Shown piece by piece: positions 6,508 to 14,889 of a stretch of DNA of 64,000 nucleotides. The notes under the pieces are model-generated. The model ran no database searches. It was not told where the DNA came from and saw nothing but the letters and a program-made list of their open reading frames with translations. The stretch lies in NCBI GenBank assembly GCA_041398705.1, contig JAWKUI010000005.1, positions 186,001 through 250,000 on the forward strand, in the 5' to 3' direction. How positions within the stretch are numbered: the stretch's first letter is position 1; the number at the start of each line of letters is the position of its first letter. This DNA comes from NORP259 sp041398705 (GTDB lineage Bacteria; Planctomycetota; UBA1135; GCA-002686595). The translations under genes were made by a program, and so were the position numbers.

Positions 6508-9291
6508 TCACTCGTCCGCGTCCCCGTCGTTCGCTTCGGAGGACCCCTTCTTGGAGGCCGCTTTCTTCGAGCTCGCCTTCTTGGTGGCCTTCTTGCTCGC
6601 GGCCTTCTTGGAGGCGGCTTTTTTCGCCGGAGCCTTCTTGGCGGCCTTCTTGGCGGCCTTCTTGGTGCTGGCCTTTTTGGTCTCCTTCTTGGCAGTGGCC
6701 TTTTTCGCCGCTTTCTTGCGCTTCTTGCCGCCGCCGGCCGCCCGGCGCGCATCGAGCAGTTCGATCGCCTGGGTGACCGTCAGTTCCTCGACTTTGGCGC
6801 CTTTGGGCAGCGACGCGTTCACATCGCCATCGCTCACGTAGGGCCCGTAACGACCCTCCATCAGGCGAATCGTGCCGCCATCGATCTCCGCCACGTTTTC
6901 GAAGACCTTGAGCGGTGCGGCCGGTTGCCGGGCCCCGCGTCCGCGTTTCTCCTCGGCGAGCAATTCCAGCGCCCGCGCTAGGTCCATGGTCAGCAAGTTG
7001 TCGTCGGGCCCGAGGCTGCGCGTATCCGCGCCGCGTTTGATGTACGGCCCGTACCGGCCGTTGTACGCGACGATGTCCTCACCGTTGTCGTCCTGGCCCA
7101 CTGTGCGCGGTAGCGACAGCAACTCGAGGGCCACCGCCAGGTCCACCGACTCCGGCGTCATGCCCTTGAGCAGCGACACCATCTTCGGCTTCTCCTTGCC
7201 TTCGCCATCACCGAGCTGAACATAGGGGCCGAAACGGCCGTTCTTCACGTAGACCGGCTGTTCGGTTTCGGGGTCGGTGCCGATCGGGTCGGCGCCGCGC
7301 TTTTTGGCTTCGAGCTGCGCGAGGGCAAACGGCAGGGTGACTTCGTCGGGGCACACGTCGTCGGCGAGCGGCGCAGAGTCCTCGCCACACGACAAGAAGG
7401 GCCCGTAACGCCCCACGCGCACCTCCACATCGGTGCCGCCGTCGTCCTTGCCGAGCGGGATCGTGCAGATCGTGCGCGGATCGACCGTTTCGATCGAGTT
7501 CGCCACCAGCGGCCGCAGGCCGGGCACGCCGTTGCCTTCGTAGAACTCCTGCAGGTACTGGCTGCGCTTGCCGTCGCCCCGGGCGATGGCGTCGAGCTCC
7601 TCTTCCATGCGCGCGGTGAAGCGTTCGTCCACCAGGCTCGGGAAGTGTTGCTCCATGAGCGCCGTGACCGCAAACGCCGTGAAGGTCGGCACCAACGCCG
7701 TGCCCTTCTTGAACGAGTAGTTGCGGTTCTGGATCGTGTCGATGATCGAGGCGTAGGTCGAGGGCCGGCCGATGCCGGATTCTTCGAGGGCCTTGACCAG
7801 CGACGCTTCGGTCAAACGCGCGGGCGGCGTGGTCTTGTGCTGTTCGCTGCGCAGTTCCTTGGCGCGCACGGCATCGCCCTCGCGCAGGGGCGGCAGCATG
7901 GCGTCTTCGCCGTCCATGCCGTCGTCGGAGCCGTCGTTGCCCTCTTCGTAGGCCTTGAGGAAACCCGGGAAGTCGATGACCGAGCCGCTGGCCTGGAACA
8001 CGATCTCCTTGGCACCGTCTTTCGTCGCCACGCGCAGCACCATGCGGCGGCCCTGCGCGTCCTTCATCTGCGACGCGAGCGTGCGCATGCGGATCAGCTC
8101 GTAAAGGCGCGCTTCGTCCACGCCGAGGCGCTGGCGCACTTCGTCCACGCTGACCACTTCGTCGCCGGCGGGGCGGATCGCCTCGTGGGCCTCTTGGGCG
8201 TTCTTGACCTTGGAGGCATAGGTGCGCGGCTTGTCCGGCAGGAACTCCGCGCCGTACAGATCGGTGACCGCCGTGCGCGCCAGATCGATGGCGTTCTGCG
8301 ACAGCACCACCGAGTCGGTACGCATGTACGTGATGAAACCGTTCTCGTACAGGCGTTGGGCCGCGCGCATGGTGCGTTTGGCCTCGAAACGCAGTTTCCG
8401 GCCCCCTTCCTGCTGTAGGGTGGAGGTGGTGAACGGCGGCGCGGGGCGTTTGGTGAAAGGTTTCTCCTCAGCGCTGATGACCTTGAAGTCACCCGCTTCG
8501 ATCGCGGCGCGCAGGCGGCCGGAGGTCGCCTCGTCGAGGTGCACCACCTCGCGGCCCGCGATGAGCGTGCCCTTGTCGGGATCGAAGTCGCGGCCGAGGG
8601 CCACGCGCACCCCGTCGATCGTGGTCAGGCGCGCTTCGAAACACTTGCCGTCTTTCGCCTCGAAGGTCGCGGCCAGGTCCCAATACTCCGCCTCGCGGAA
8701 GCGCATGCGCGCCCGCTCGCGTTCGACGAGCATGCGCACCGCCACGCTTTGCACGCGGCCCGCGGAGAGCCGCGGGCGGATCTTGCGCCACAGGGTCGGC
8801 GAGATCTCGTAGCCGAACAACCGGTCGATCACCCGCCGGCTTTCCTGGGCCTGCACCAGGTGCATGTCGACCTGGCGCGTGTTTTCCGTGGCTTCGAGGA
8901 TCGCGGTTTTGGTGATCTCGTGGAACACCATCCGTTCGACCGGGACCTTGGGCTGCAGCACCTCGAGCAGGTGCCAGCTGATCGCTTCCCCTTCGCGGTC
9001 CTCATCGGTGGCCAGCAGCAGCCGGTCCACCTCCTTCAGATGCTCCTTGAGCTCCTTGATCTTGGCCTTCTTCTCAGGCCGCACGATGTAGAGGGGTTCG
9101 AAGTCCTCCTCCACGTTGACTCCAAGGCGCGCCCAGGCCTCCCCCTTGAGCTTCGGAGGCACCTCGGCGGCATTGGCCGGCAGGTCCCGGATGTGCCCGA
9201 CGGAGGACTCGACGATGTAGTCCTTGCCCAGGTACTTCTTGAGGGTACGGGCCTTGGTGGGCGATTCGACGATGACGAGGGTCTTGGCCAT
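6508..9291 (-). CDS. topA: DNA topoisomerase I with lysine-rich C-terminal tail
   Basis: 927 residues, type IA topoisomerase relaxing negative supercoils. The TOPRIM domain starts at residue 1 (KTLVIVESPTKARTLKKYLG) with the metal-binding DEDREGE at 96–102; the catalytic tyrosine is Tyr322 in TYMRTDS. Instead of Cys4 zinc fingers, the C-terminal half carries four copies of the topoisomerase I C-terminal repeat, each with GR(Y/F)GP(F/Y), as in actinobacterial enzymes. The last ~70 residues are an almost pure Lys/Ala/Ser histone H1-like tail ending in an acidic stretch. A possible promoter (TTGACT, N19, TAGAGT) lies upstream. ATG at 9289–9291 begins directly with the conserved domain. Confidence 0.97.
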   Translation of the reverse strand: MAKTLVIVESPTKARTLKKYLGKDYIVESSVGHIRDLPANAAEVPPKLKGEAWARLGVNVEEDFEPLYIVRPEKKAKIKELKEHLKEVDRLLLATDEDREGEAISWHLLEVLQPKVPVERMVFHEITKTAILEATENTRQVDMHLVQAQESRRVIDRLFGYEISPTLWRKIRPRLSAGRVQSVAVRMLVERERARMRFREAEYWDLAATFEAKDGKCFEARLTTIDGVRVALGRDFDPDKGTLIAGREVVHLDEATSGRLRAAIEAGDFKVISAEEKPFTKRPAPPFTTSTLQQEGGRKLRFEAKRTMRAAQRLYENGFITYMRTDSVVLSQNAIDLARTAVTDLYGAEFLPDKPRTYASKVKNAQEAHEAIRPAGDEVVSVDEVRQRLGVDEARLYELIRMRTLASQMKDAQGRRMVLRVATKDGAKEIVFQASGSVIDFPGFLKAYEEGNDGSDDGMDGEDAMLPPLREGDAVRAKELRSEQHKTTPPARLTEASLVKALEESGIGRPSTYASIIDTIQNRNYSFKKGTALVPTFTAFAVTALMEQHFPSLVDERFTARMEEELDAIARGDGKRSQYLQEFYEGNGVPGLRPLVANSIETVDPRTICTIPLGKDDGGTDVEVRVGRYGPFLSCGEDSAPLADDVCPDEVTLPFALAQLEAKKRGADPIGTDPETEQPVYVKNGRFGPYVQLGDGEGKEKPKMVSLLKGMTPESVDLAVALELLSLPRTVGQDDNGEDIVAYNGRYGPYIKRGADTRSLGPDDNLLTMDLARALELLAEEKRGRGARQPAAPLKVFENVAEIDGGTIRLMEGRYGPYVSDGDVNASLPKGAKVEELTVTQAIELLDARRAAGGGKKRKKAAKKATAKKETKKASTKKAAKKAAKKAPAKKAASKKAASKKATKKASSKKAASKKGSSEANDGDADE

Positions 9292-9315
9292 GGCGCAGGG
9301 GGAGAAGGCGACGCG

Positions 9316-9346
9316 ACTCTACGCGCCGCCCGGGGGGGCGAGTCAA
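9316..9346 (-). promoter_or_regulatory. Candidate promoter of topA
   Basis: On the minus strand TTGACT (9341–9346) and TAGAGT (9316–9321) are separated by 19 bp, 24 bp before the topA start. The -35 is good, the spacing longer than ideal. Confidence 0.35.
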
Positions 9347-9463
9347 CCACCCCCACCGGCCCCACGGGGCTGCGGGGCCAGCCCCGCACCCCACCGCACC
9401 GCCATAACTCTATACGCCGCAGGCAATTACAGAAAGCCAGCCCAGAGCCTTGGCAAATCTGGC

Positions 9464-11083
9464 TCAGGGCTCGAGCCGCACCCAGAGGGCCTCGCTCAGG
9501 CCGTTCCCCGTGCCGCAAGGCGTGCCGGGATCCCGGTAGATCGCCTGGAAGGCCTGTCCCTGGCCCGCCCGCAGGGTCACCGCGCCGCCCAGTGGAGCCC
9601 AAAGCCCCGGCCCCAGGGTCAGGCTGCCCTGGGCGCCGACCTGCCCCAAACCGGCCCGCAGGTGCCCGTTGGGCCCGGAATCGATGCAGAGGTAACCATC
9701 CAGGAAGGGGGTGTGCTGGTGGGCTCCGGACATCCAGAGCACCGCCATGGACCCAGGAGGCGCGTCCGCCAGCTCCAGGGTCAAGTCGTCCGCCGCCATC
9801 GACGAGCTGCCGCCCGCCGTCAGTCGGGCCCCGACCCCCGTGGAGTTGGGGCAACCGTGCGCGCTGCCCGTCCCGCCGCAGGGCGGGCCTTGCTCGCAGC
9901 CGCAGAAGGCCACGCCGAGGGGCGCCTGCACCGCCGCACTGTCCAGCCGATGCACGGCGCCGCCGGCGAATCCGACGGTCGAATCGAGCATCGCCCCGAC
10001 CACGGCGCCGTCGCTACCCCAGGCGAGCGAGCCGCCGACGAAGTCGCCGTTGGTGGTGGGACTCAGATCCAGGACCAAGCTCGCCCACCAAGCGCCATCG
10101 AACGGTTCGAAGGCCCATGCGCCGCCGCTGCCCGCCGCCAGGGGCGCGCCCACGAGCAACCGGCCGTCTTGCAGATCCACCGCGTACCCGAAGGCGTCCA
10201 CGCCGGAAGCACCCGGTGCGGTCACGCTCGCTCGCACTTGCCACGCGGCGCTGCGCTCGAACACGTGCACTTGGCCTGGGGCGTTCAGCGTGTTGTGGTC
10301 GTGGGTCGCCCCCACCGCGATGCGATCGCCATCCACCGCGACGCTGCGGCCGAAGAAGGCGTTCGGCTGGAAACCCGGCTCGATCAGGATGGCGTCGAGC
10401 GCGTACTGGTTCGCGCCATCGTAGACGTAGGCCGCCCCTTCGTTGTAGACCACCGAATTCGCGCCTTGCGCGCCGACTACGGCCCAACGTGCGCCAAGAT
10501 CGACCGCGCCGCCGAACTGGTCCCCGGGCAAAGCCTGGGGCGAAACGAGCAGGGCTTCGAAGCCGAGGCGCCCACCGCGCCACTGGAACACCTGCGCTTG
10601 GCCCGTGCCGCCGGCGCCCGGAGCTCCGACCAAAAGGCGGTCCCCTTTGATCGCCACCGCGCTCCCGAATCCGTCGCCCGGGCTGCTGCCCACGGCGGAC
10701 CACTTGCTCCGTTGGGTCCAGGTGCTGCCGTCCCATTCGAACAGGAACACCTCCCCCACGAGCGCACCACCGGAGCCGGGAGCGCCGACGAGCAGAAGGT
10801 CGCCATCGAGGGCCACCGCGCTGCCGAAACAGGCCCCGGCGAGCGGGGTCAGGCTGCGGAGCTTGAACTGGCTGCCGGTGCTGGCGTGGCGCAGGTAGAC
10901 CGCGCCCGCCTCGGGGGCGCCGGCGCCTTCACGCGGGGCGCCGGCCACGGTCCAGGGCCCCTGGGCTGCCACCGCCGATCCGAAGCGGTCCTGGGGGCCG
11001 GTGTCGTAGCCGATCCAGACGCCTTGGGCGAGTACGGGAGAAACGAGCGAAATGGAGAGGGCGAGCAGGAGGTGGTGTTTCAT
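9464..11083 (-). CDS. Secreted FG-GAP repeat protein
   Basis: 539 residues. A signal peptide (residues ~1–19, ending VLAQ) is followed by six or seven ~50-residue FG-GAP blades, each with a variant of G(D/S)xFGSAVA followed ~20 residues later by LLVGAPG; together these form an integrin-type beta-propeller (residues ~30–390). The last ~145 residues start at AFCGCEQGPPCGG and contain CPNSTGVGARL, YLCID and IYRDPGTPCG; this is a second form of the C-terminal module seen on other exported proteins here. Role is likely surface adhesion or structure; no enzymatic site is seen. The start is ATG at 11081–11083. GC-rich hairpins flank the gene. Confidence 0.88.
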   Translation of the reverse strand: MKHHLLLALSISLVSPVLAQGVWIGYDTGPQDRFGSAVAAQGPWTVAGAPREGAGAPEAGAVYLRHASTGSQFKLRSLTPLAGACFGSAVALDGDLLLVGAPGSGGALVGEVFLFEWDGSTWTQRSKWSAVGSSPGDGFGSAVAIKGDRLLVGAPGAGGTGQAQVFQWRGGRLGFEALLVSPQALPGDQFGGAVDLGARWAVVGAQGANSVVYNEGAAYVYDGANQYALDAILIEPGFQPNAFFGRSVAVDGDRIAVGATHDHNTLNAPGQVHVFERSAAWQVRASVTAPGASGVDAFGYAVDLQDGRLLVGAPLAAGSGGAWAFEPFDGAWWASLVLDLSPTTNGDFVGGSLAWGSDGAVVGAMLDSTVGFAGGAVHRLDSAAVQAPLGVAFCGCEQGPPCGGTGSAHGCPNSTGVGARLTAGGSSSMAADDLTLELADAPPGSMAVLWMSGAHQHTPFLDGYLCIDSGPNGHLRAGLGQVGAQGSLTLGPGLWAPLGGAVTLRAGQGQAFQAIYRDPGTPCGTGNGLSEALWVRLEP

Positions 11084-11313
11084 GGGTACAGGGGGGCCCT
11101 GCCCCCCTTCGGTCCATCGACCCGCGGACTTGGGCCTGGGCCCCCGATTGGCGGAAAAACCGTCCCGCCTCCAACACCCCCCGCGCCGGGGCGTAGCCCC
11201 CCAGGGGCCCCCCCTTGCGATTGGGGGCCCGCCCCTGTATCAAACCCGGTTCCGCTCGCCCGCCCAGAGCCCCGCAGACCCCCCTGCGGCCCGGCTCCGG
11301 TCCCCTATCTGCC

Positions 11314-12261
11314 ATGATCGAAATCCAACATCTCAGCAAGCGCTTCGGCCCCTTGCTGGCGGTTGATGACCTCAGTCTGACCGTGCTACCCGGCGAAGTC
11401 CTGGGTTTCCTCGGCCCGAACGGCGCCGGCAAGTCCACCACCATGAAGATGGTCACGGGCTTCCTGCGCCCCGACGGCGGCTCGATCCGCATCATGGGCC
11501 ACGACATGGCGAAGGATCCCCTGGCGGCCAAAGCTTGCCTGGGATACCTGCCCGAGGGTGCCCCGCTGTACCCCGACATGACGCCCACCACCCTGCTCGA
11601 GTACGTTGCCGGCGCGCGGCGCATCCCGCGGGACAAACGCGGCGCGGCGATCGAACGGGCCCTGGGGCTGCTCGAACTGGGCAAGGTGCGCCACCAGCGC
11701 ATCGATACGCTCTCCAAGGGTTTCAAGCGCCGCGTGGGCCTCGCGCAGGCGATCCTGCACGATCCCGACGTGTTGATCCTGGACGAACCGACCGACGGCC
11801 TCGACCCGAACCAGAAGGAGCAGGTGCGCGACCTGATCCGTTCGATGGCCCCGGGCAAGGTGATCGTGTTGTCCACGCACATCCTCGAAGAGGTCGAAGC
11901 GGTCTGCAGCCGCGCGGCGATCCTCGCGGAGGGGCGCCTGCGCTTCAACGGACTGCCCTCGGACCTGCGCGCCACGTCGCGCTTCGCGGGCGCGGTCGAG
12001 ATCCGCTTCGAAGGCGAACCGCCCGCCGACGCGTTCCTGACCCTTTCCAACCTGCCCCACGTGGGCCTGGTGGAAGCCCTCGACGGCGCCGAACAGGGCC
12101 AGGGCTGGCGCCTGTTCCCCGAAGACCATACGCCGATCCTGCACGGGGTGTCCGACCACGTGCGCAAACACGGATGGAAGGTGCGCGACCTGCACGTGGA
12201 CCGCGGACGTCTCGACGACGTCTTCCGCGACATCACCCGCACGGAGTACCAGGAGGCCTGA
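11314..12261 (+). CDS. ABC transporter ATP-binding protein (GldA-like)
   Basis: 315 residues, first gene of a four-gene unit. Walker A GPNGAGKST (residues ~38–46), Q-loop region, ABC signature LSKGFKRRVGLAQA, Walker B VLILDEPTDGLDP and the switch His in STHILEE are all present. The C-terminal ~90 residues match the extra domain of gliding-motility-type and drug-efflux ATPases. It should energise the ABC-2 permease that follows after 3 bp. In this operon type (ATPase, permease, GldG-like, DUF4340) the exported substrate is not established; outside Bacteroidetes it is not linked to gliding. The start ATG at 11314 gives MIEIQHLSKRF, the usual beginning. Confidence 0.9.
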   Translation: MIEIQHLSKRFGPLLAVDDLSLTVLPGEVLGFLGPNGAGKSTTMKMVTGFLRPDGGSIRIMGHDMAKDPLAAKACLGYLPEGAPLYPDMTPTTLLEYVAGARRIPRDKRGAAIERALGLLELGKVRHQRIDTLSKGFKRRVGLAQAILHDPDVLILDEPTDGLDPNQKEQVRDLIRSMAPGKVIVLSTHILEEVEAVCSRAAILAEGRLRFNGLPSDLRATSRFAGAVEIRFEGEPPADAFLTLSNLPHVGLVEALDGAEQGQGWRLFPEDHTPILHGVSDHVRKHGWKVRDLHVDRGRLDDVFRDITRTEYQEA

Positions 12262-12264
12262 ACC

Positions 12265-12999
12265 ATGCGCGGAACCCTCGTTGTCCTGAAACGCGAGCTC
12301 GCGGGCTACTTCGGTACGCCGCTCGCCTACGTGTTCCTCATCATGTTCCTGGTGCTCAACGGCGTGCTGCTGTGGTGGCTGGGGAACTTCTATGAACAGG
12401 GCCAGGCCGACCTGCGCCCCTTCTTCTTCTCCCAGCCCCTGGTGTACCTGGCGCTGATCCCGGCCCTGTCGATGCGGCTGTGGGCGGAAGAACGCCGCTC
12501 GGGCACGATCGAGTCGCTGTTCACCCTACCAATCACCATGGGCGGTGCGGTGCTGGGCAAGTTCCTGGCGGCCTGGCTGTTCATCGGCGTGGCGCTGCTG
12601 CTGACGATGACCAACTGGATCAGCGTTTCCTACCTCGGCGACCCCGACAACGGCGTCATCCTCGCCGGGTACGTCGGCACCTTCCTGATGGCCGGCGCTT
12701 ACCTGGCCATCGGTTCGCTGATCTCCGCCCTGACCAAGAACCAGGTAATCGCTTTCGTGATCACGATGGTGGTCTGCCTGCTGCTCTACATCCTGGGCTT
12801 GACCGGGGTGATCGATTGGATGCGCGGCTACTTGCCCACCCCCGTCGTCGACCAAGTGCGTCAGTTCAGCCTGATGACCCACTTCCAGGCGATCGCCCGC
12901 GGCGTGCTCGACATGCGCGATGCCGTGTTCTTCCTGTCCCTGATCGGTCTCCTGCTGTACGCCAACGCCGTGGCGATCGACGCGACCAAAGCCCGCTGA
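12265..12999 (+). CDS. ABC-2 type permease (GldF-like)
   Basis: 244 residues with six hydrophobic helices and the ABC-2 signature around residues 65–85 (LIPALSMRLWAEERRSGTIE), the conserved E-x-x-x-G-T-x-E coupling motif. A strong ribosome binding site AGGAGG (12251–12256), overlapping the end of the upstream gene, sits 8 nt before the ATG, so translation is likely coupled to the ATPase. It forms the membrane part of the transporter with the preceding ATPase and the following GldG-like protein. Confidence 0.88.
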   Translation: MRGTLVVLKRELAGYFGTPLAYVFLIMFLVLNGVLLWWLGNFYEQGQADLRPFFFSQPLVYLALIPALSMRLWAEERRSGTIESLFTLPITMGGAVLGKFLAAWLFIGVALLLTMTNWISVSYLGDPDNGVILAGYVGTFLMAGAYLAIGSLISALTKNQVIAFVITMVVCLLLYILGLTGVIDWMRGYLPTPVVDQVRQFSLMTHFQAIARGVLDMRDAVFFLSLIGLLLYANAVAIDATKAR

Positions 13000-13011
13000 C
13001 CCCACCCTGTC

Positions 13012-14889
13012 ATGAGCTCCAAACTGCTTTCGATCACGAGCCTGGTGGTGGCCGTCGCCCTCTTCCTGGCCCTCAACGCCTTCAGCGGGCAGGCCCTCAA
13101 GGGTTCCCGCATCGACCTAACCGAGCGCAAGCTCTACAGCCTGTCGCAGGGCACGCGCAACATCCTCGATGCGATCCGCGAGCCGATCACGGTCAAGTTC
13201 TACTACAACGCCGAGCAGGCCCCGGAAGAATCCCCCATCCCGGCCTACGCCCAGCGCGTGCAGGAACTGCTCGAGGAATACACCTCCGCCGCCGATGGCA
13301 TGGTGAAGTTCGAGTGGATCGAACCCGCCCCCTACACCGAAGCCGAGGACGAAGCCTCCCAGGCTGGGGTGCAGGGCCAGCCGGTGAACCGCGCCGGGGA
13401 CCTCCTGTTCTTCGGTTTGGTGGCCACCAACAGCGTCGACGACCACGAGGTCATTCCGTTCTTCAACCCTACCCGGGAAGAGGCGCTCGAGTACGACATC
13501 ACCTCCGCGATCTACCGCCTGAGCCACCCCGACCGCCCCGTGGTCGCGTTGCTCTCGAGCCTGCCCCTGGCCGGCGGCGGCATGGATCCGCGCACCGGGC
13601 GCGCCCAGCAAGGTGCGGCGATCTACGACTTCCTCAAGCAGACCCTCGACGTGCGCTCCGTGGAAGCGACCGCGACGGAGATCGATGCGGATGTGGACGT
13701 GCTCCTGATCGTGCACCCCAAGGAGCTGAGTGAGGGCCTCTTGTACGCCATCGACCAGTTCGCCCTGCGCGGCGGCAGCGTGGTGGCGTTCGTCGACCCC
13801 TACTCCTACTTCGATCCAGCCCAAGGCGATCCGCGTTCGGGCATGGCCGCGGACAAGGGTTCGAACCTGCCCGCGCTGTTCCAGGCCTGGGGCGTCGAGC
13901 TCGTGCCCGACACCATCGCCGGGGACAAGGAACTCGCGATGGCCCTGCCCACCCAGACCGGACAGATCTACTGCCCGCTGTTCGTGGGCCTGGACGATCG
14001 CTGCTTCAACCCGAAGGAGATCACCACGCGCGAGCTCTCGGGCATCTCGATGCTGCTGCCGGGCGAACTGCGCCAACGCGACGTGTCCGCCACCACCTTC
14101 GAACCGATCCTGACGACCACCGAAGCGGGTTCGGGTCGCATGGATTCGATGGCCCTGCAGTTCGGCATGGTGGACTTCGAGAGCATGAGCAAGACGTTCG
14201 CCCCCGACCAGGTGCAACGCACCTTGGCCGCGCGGGTGACCGGCACGATCACCACCGCGTTCCCGGAGGGTCCGCCGAAGATCGAAGGCGAAGAATCCGC
14301 GCAGCTCGGCCCCGATCCCGCCCAGCAACTGCGCGAGTCCAAAGCCCCGTTCCACGGCGTCCTCGTGGCGGACGTCGACATGCTGTTCGATCCCCTCTGG
14401 GTGCAGCGCATGGGCCCGTACCTGCTGCCGCAGATGGGCAACGGTTCGTTCCTCGCCAACGTGATCGAGAACCTGGCCGGTTCGAGCGACCTCATCAGCT
14501 TGCGCAGCCGCGAGGGATTCCAGCGGCCGTTCACCAAGAAGATCGAACTGGAAAAGGCCGCAGGGGAAGCCCTGGTGGCCAAACAAGAAGAGCTCGAAGC
14601 GTCGCTGAAGGAAGCCGAGGCGAACATCCAACGCCTGCAGGGTCCGAGCGAGAGCCAAAGCGGCGCCCTGCTCAACCCCGATCAGGAAGCGGAACTCGAG
14701 AAGGCGCAGCGCACCTACATGGACAAGCGCCGCGAACTGCGCGAGGTGCGCAGCCAGCTCAACCGCGACATCAAAGCCCTCGGCACCCGCCTCAAGTTCT
14801 TCAACACCGCCGCTGTGCCGCTGGTGTTGCTGCTGCTCGCCCTGGGCACCTCCCTGGCCCGCCGCCGCAGCCACAAGGAGCAGGAATGA
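13012..14889 (+). CDS. GldG family ABC transporter auxiliary protein
   Basis: 625 residues. One N-terminal helix (~8–27), then RIDLTERKLYSLSQGTRNIL, the family opening motif, and a GldG-type extracytoplasmic domain to ~residue 300. A region of unknown fold follows, then a coiled coil (about 505–595, rich in Glu/Lys/Gln with LEASLKEAEANIQRLQ) and a final helix (~600–618). The two-helix topology places the body of the protein outside the cytoplasm. It is 12 bp after the permease gene and its stop overlaps the start of the next gene in an ATGA, so the operon is translationally coupled. Function within the complex is not known. Confidence 0.85.
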   Translation: MSSKLLSITSLVVAVALFLALNAFSGQALKGSRIDLTERKLYSLSQGTRNILDAIREPITVKFYYNAEQAPEESPIPAYAQRVQELLEEYTSAADGMVKFEWIEPAPYTEAEDEASQAGVQGQPVNRAGDLLFFGLVATNSVDDHEVIPFFNPTREEALEYDITSAIYRLSHPDRPVVALLSSLPLAGGGMDPRTGRAQQGAAIYDFLKQTLDVRSVEATATEIDADVDVLLIVHPKELSEGLLYAIDQFALRGGSVVAFVDPYSYFDPAQGDPRSGMAADKGSNLPALFQAWGVELVPDTIAGDKELAMALPTQTGQIYCPLFVGLDDRCFNPKEITTRELSGISMLLPGELRQRDVSATTFEPILTTTEAGSGRMDSMALQFGMVDFESMSKTFAPDQVQRTLAARVTGTITTAFPEGPPKIEGEESAQLGPDPAQQLRESKAPFHGVLVADVDMLFDPLWVQRMGPYLLPQMGNGSFLANVIENLAGSSDLISLRSREGFQRPFTKKIELEKAAGEALVAKQEELEASLKEAEANIQRLQGPSESQSGALLNPDQEAELEKAQRTYMDKRRELREVRSQLNRDIKALGTRLKFFNTAAVPLVLLLLALGTSLARRRSHKEQE

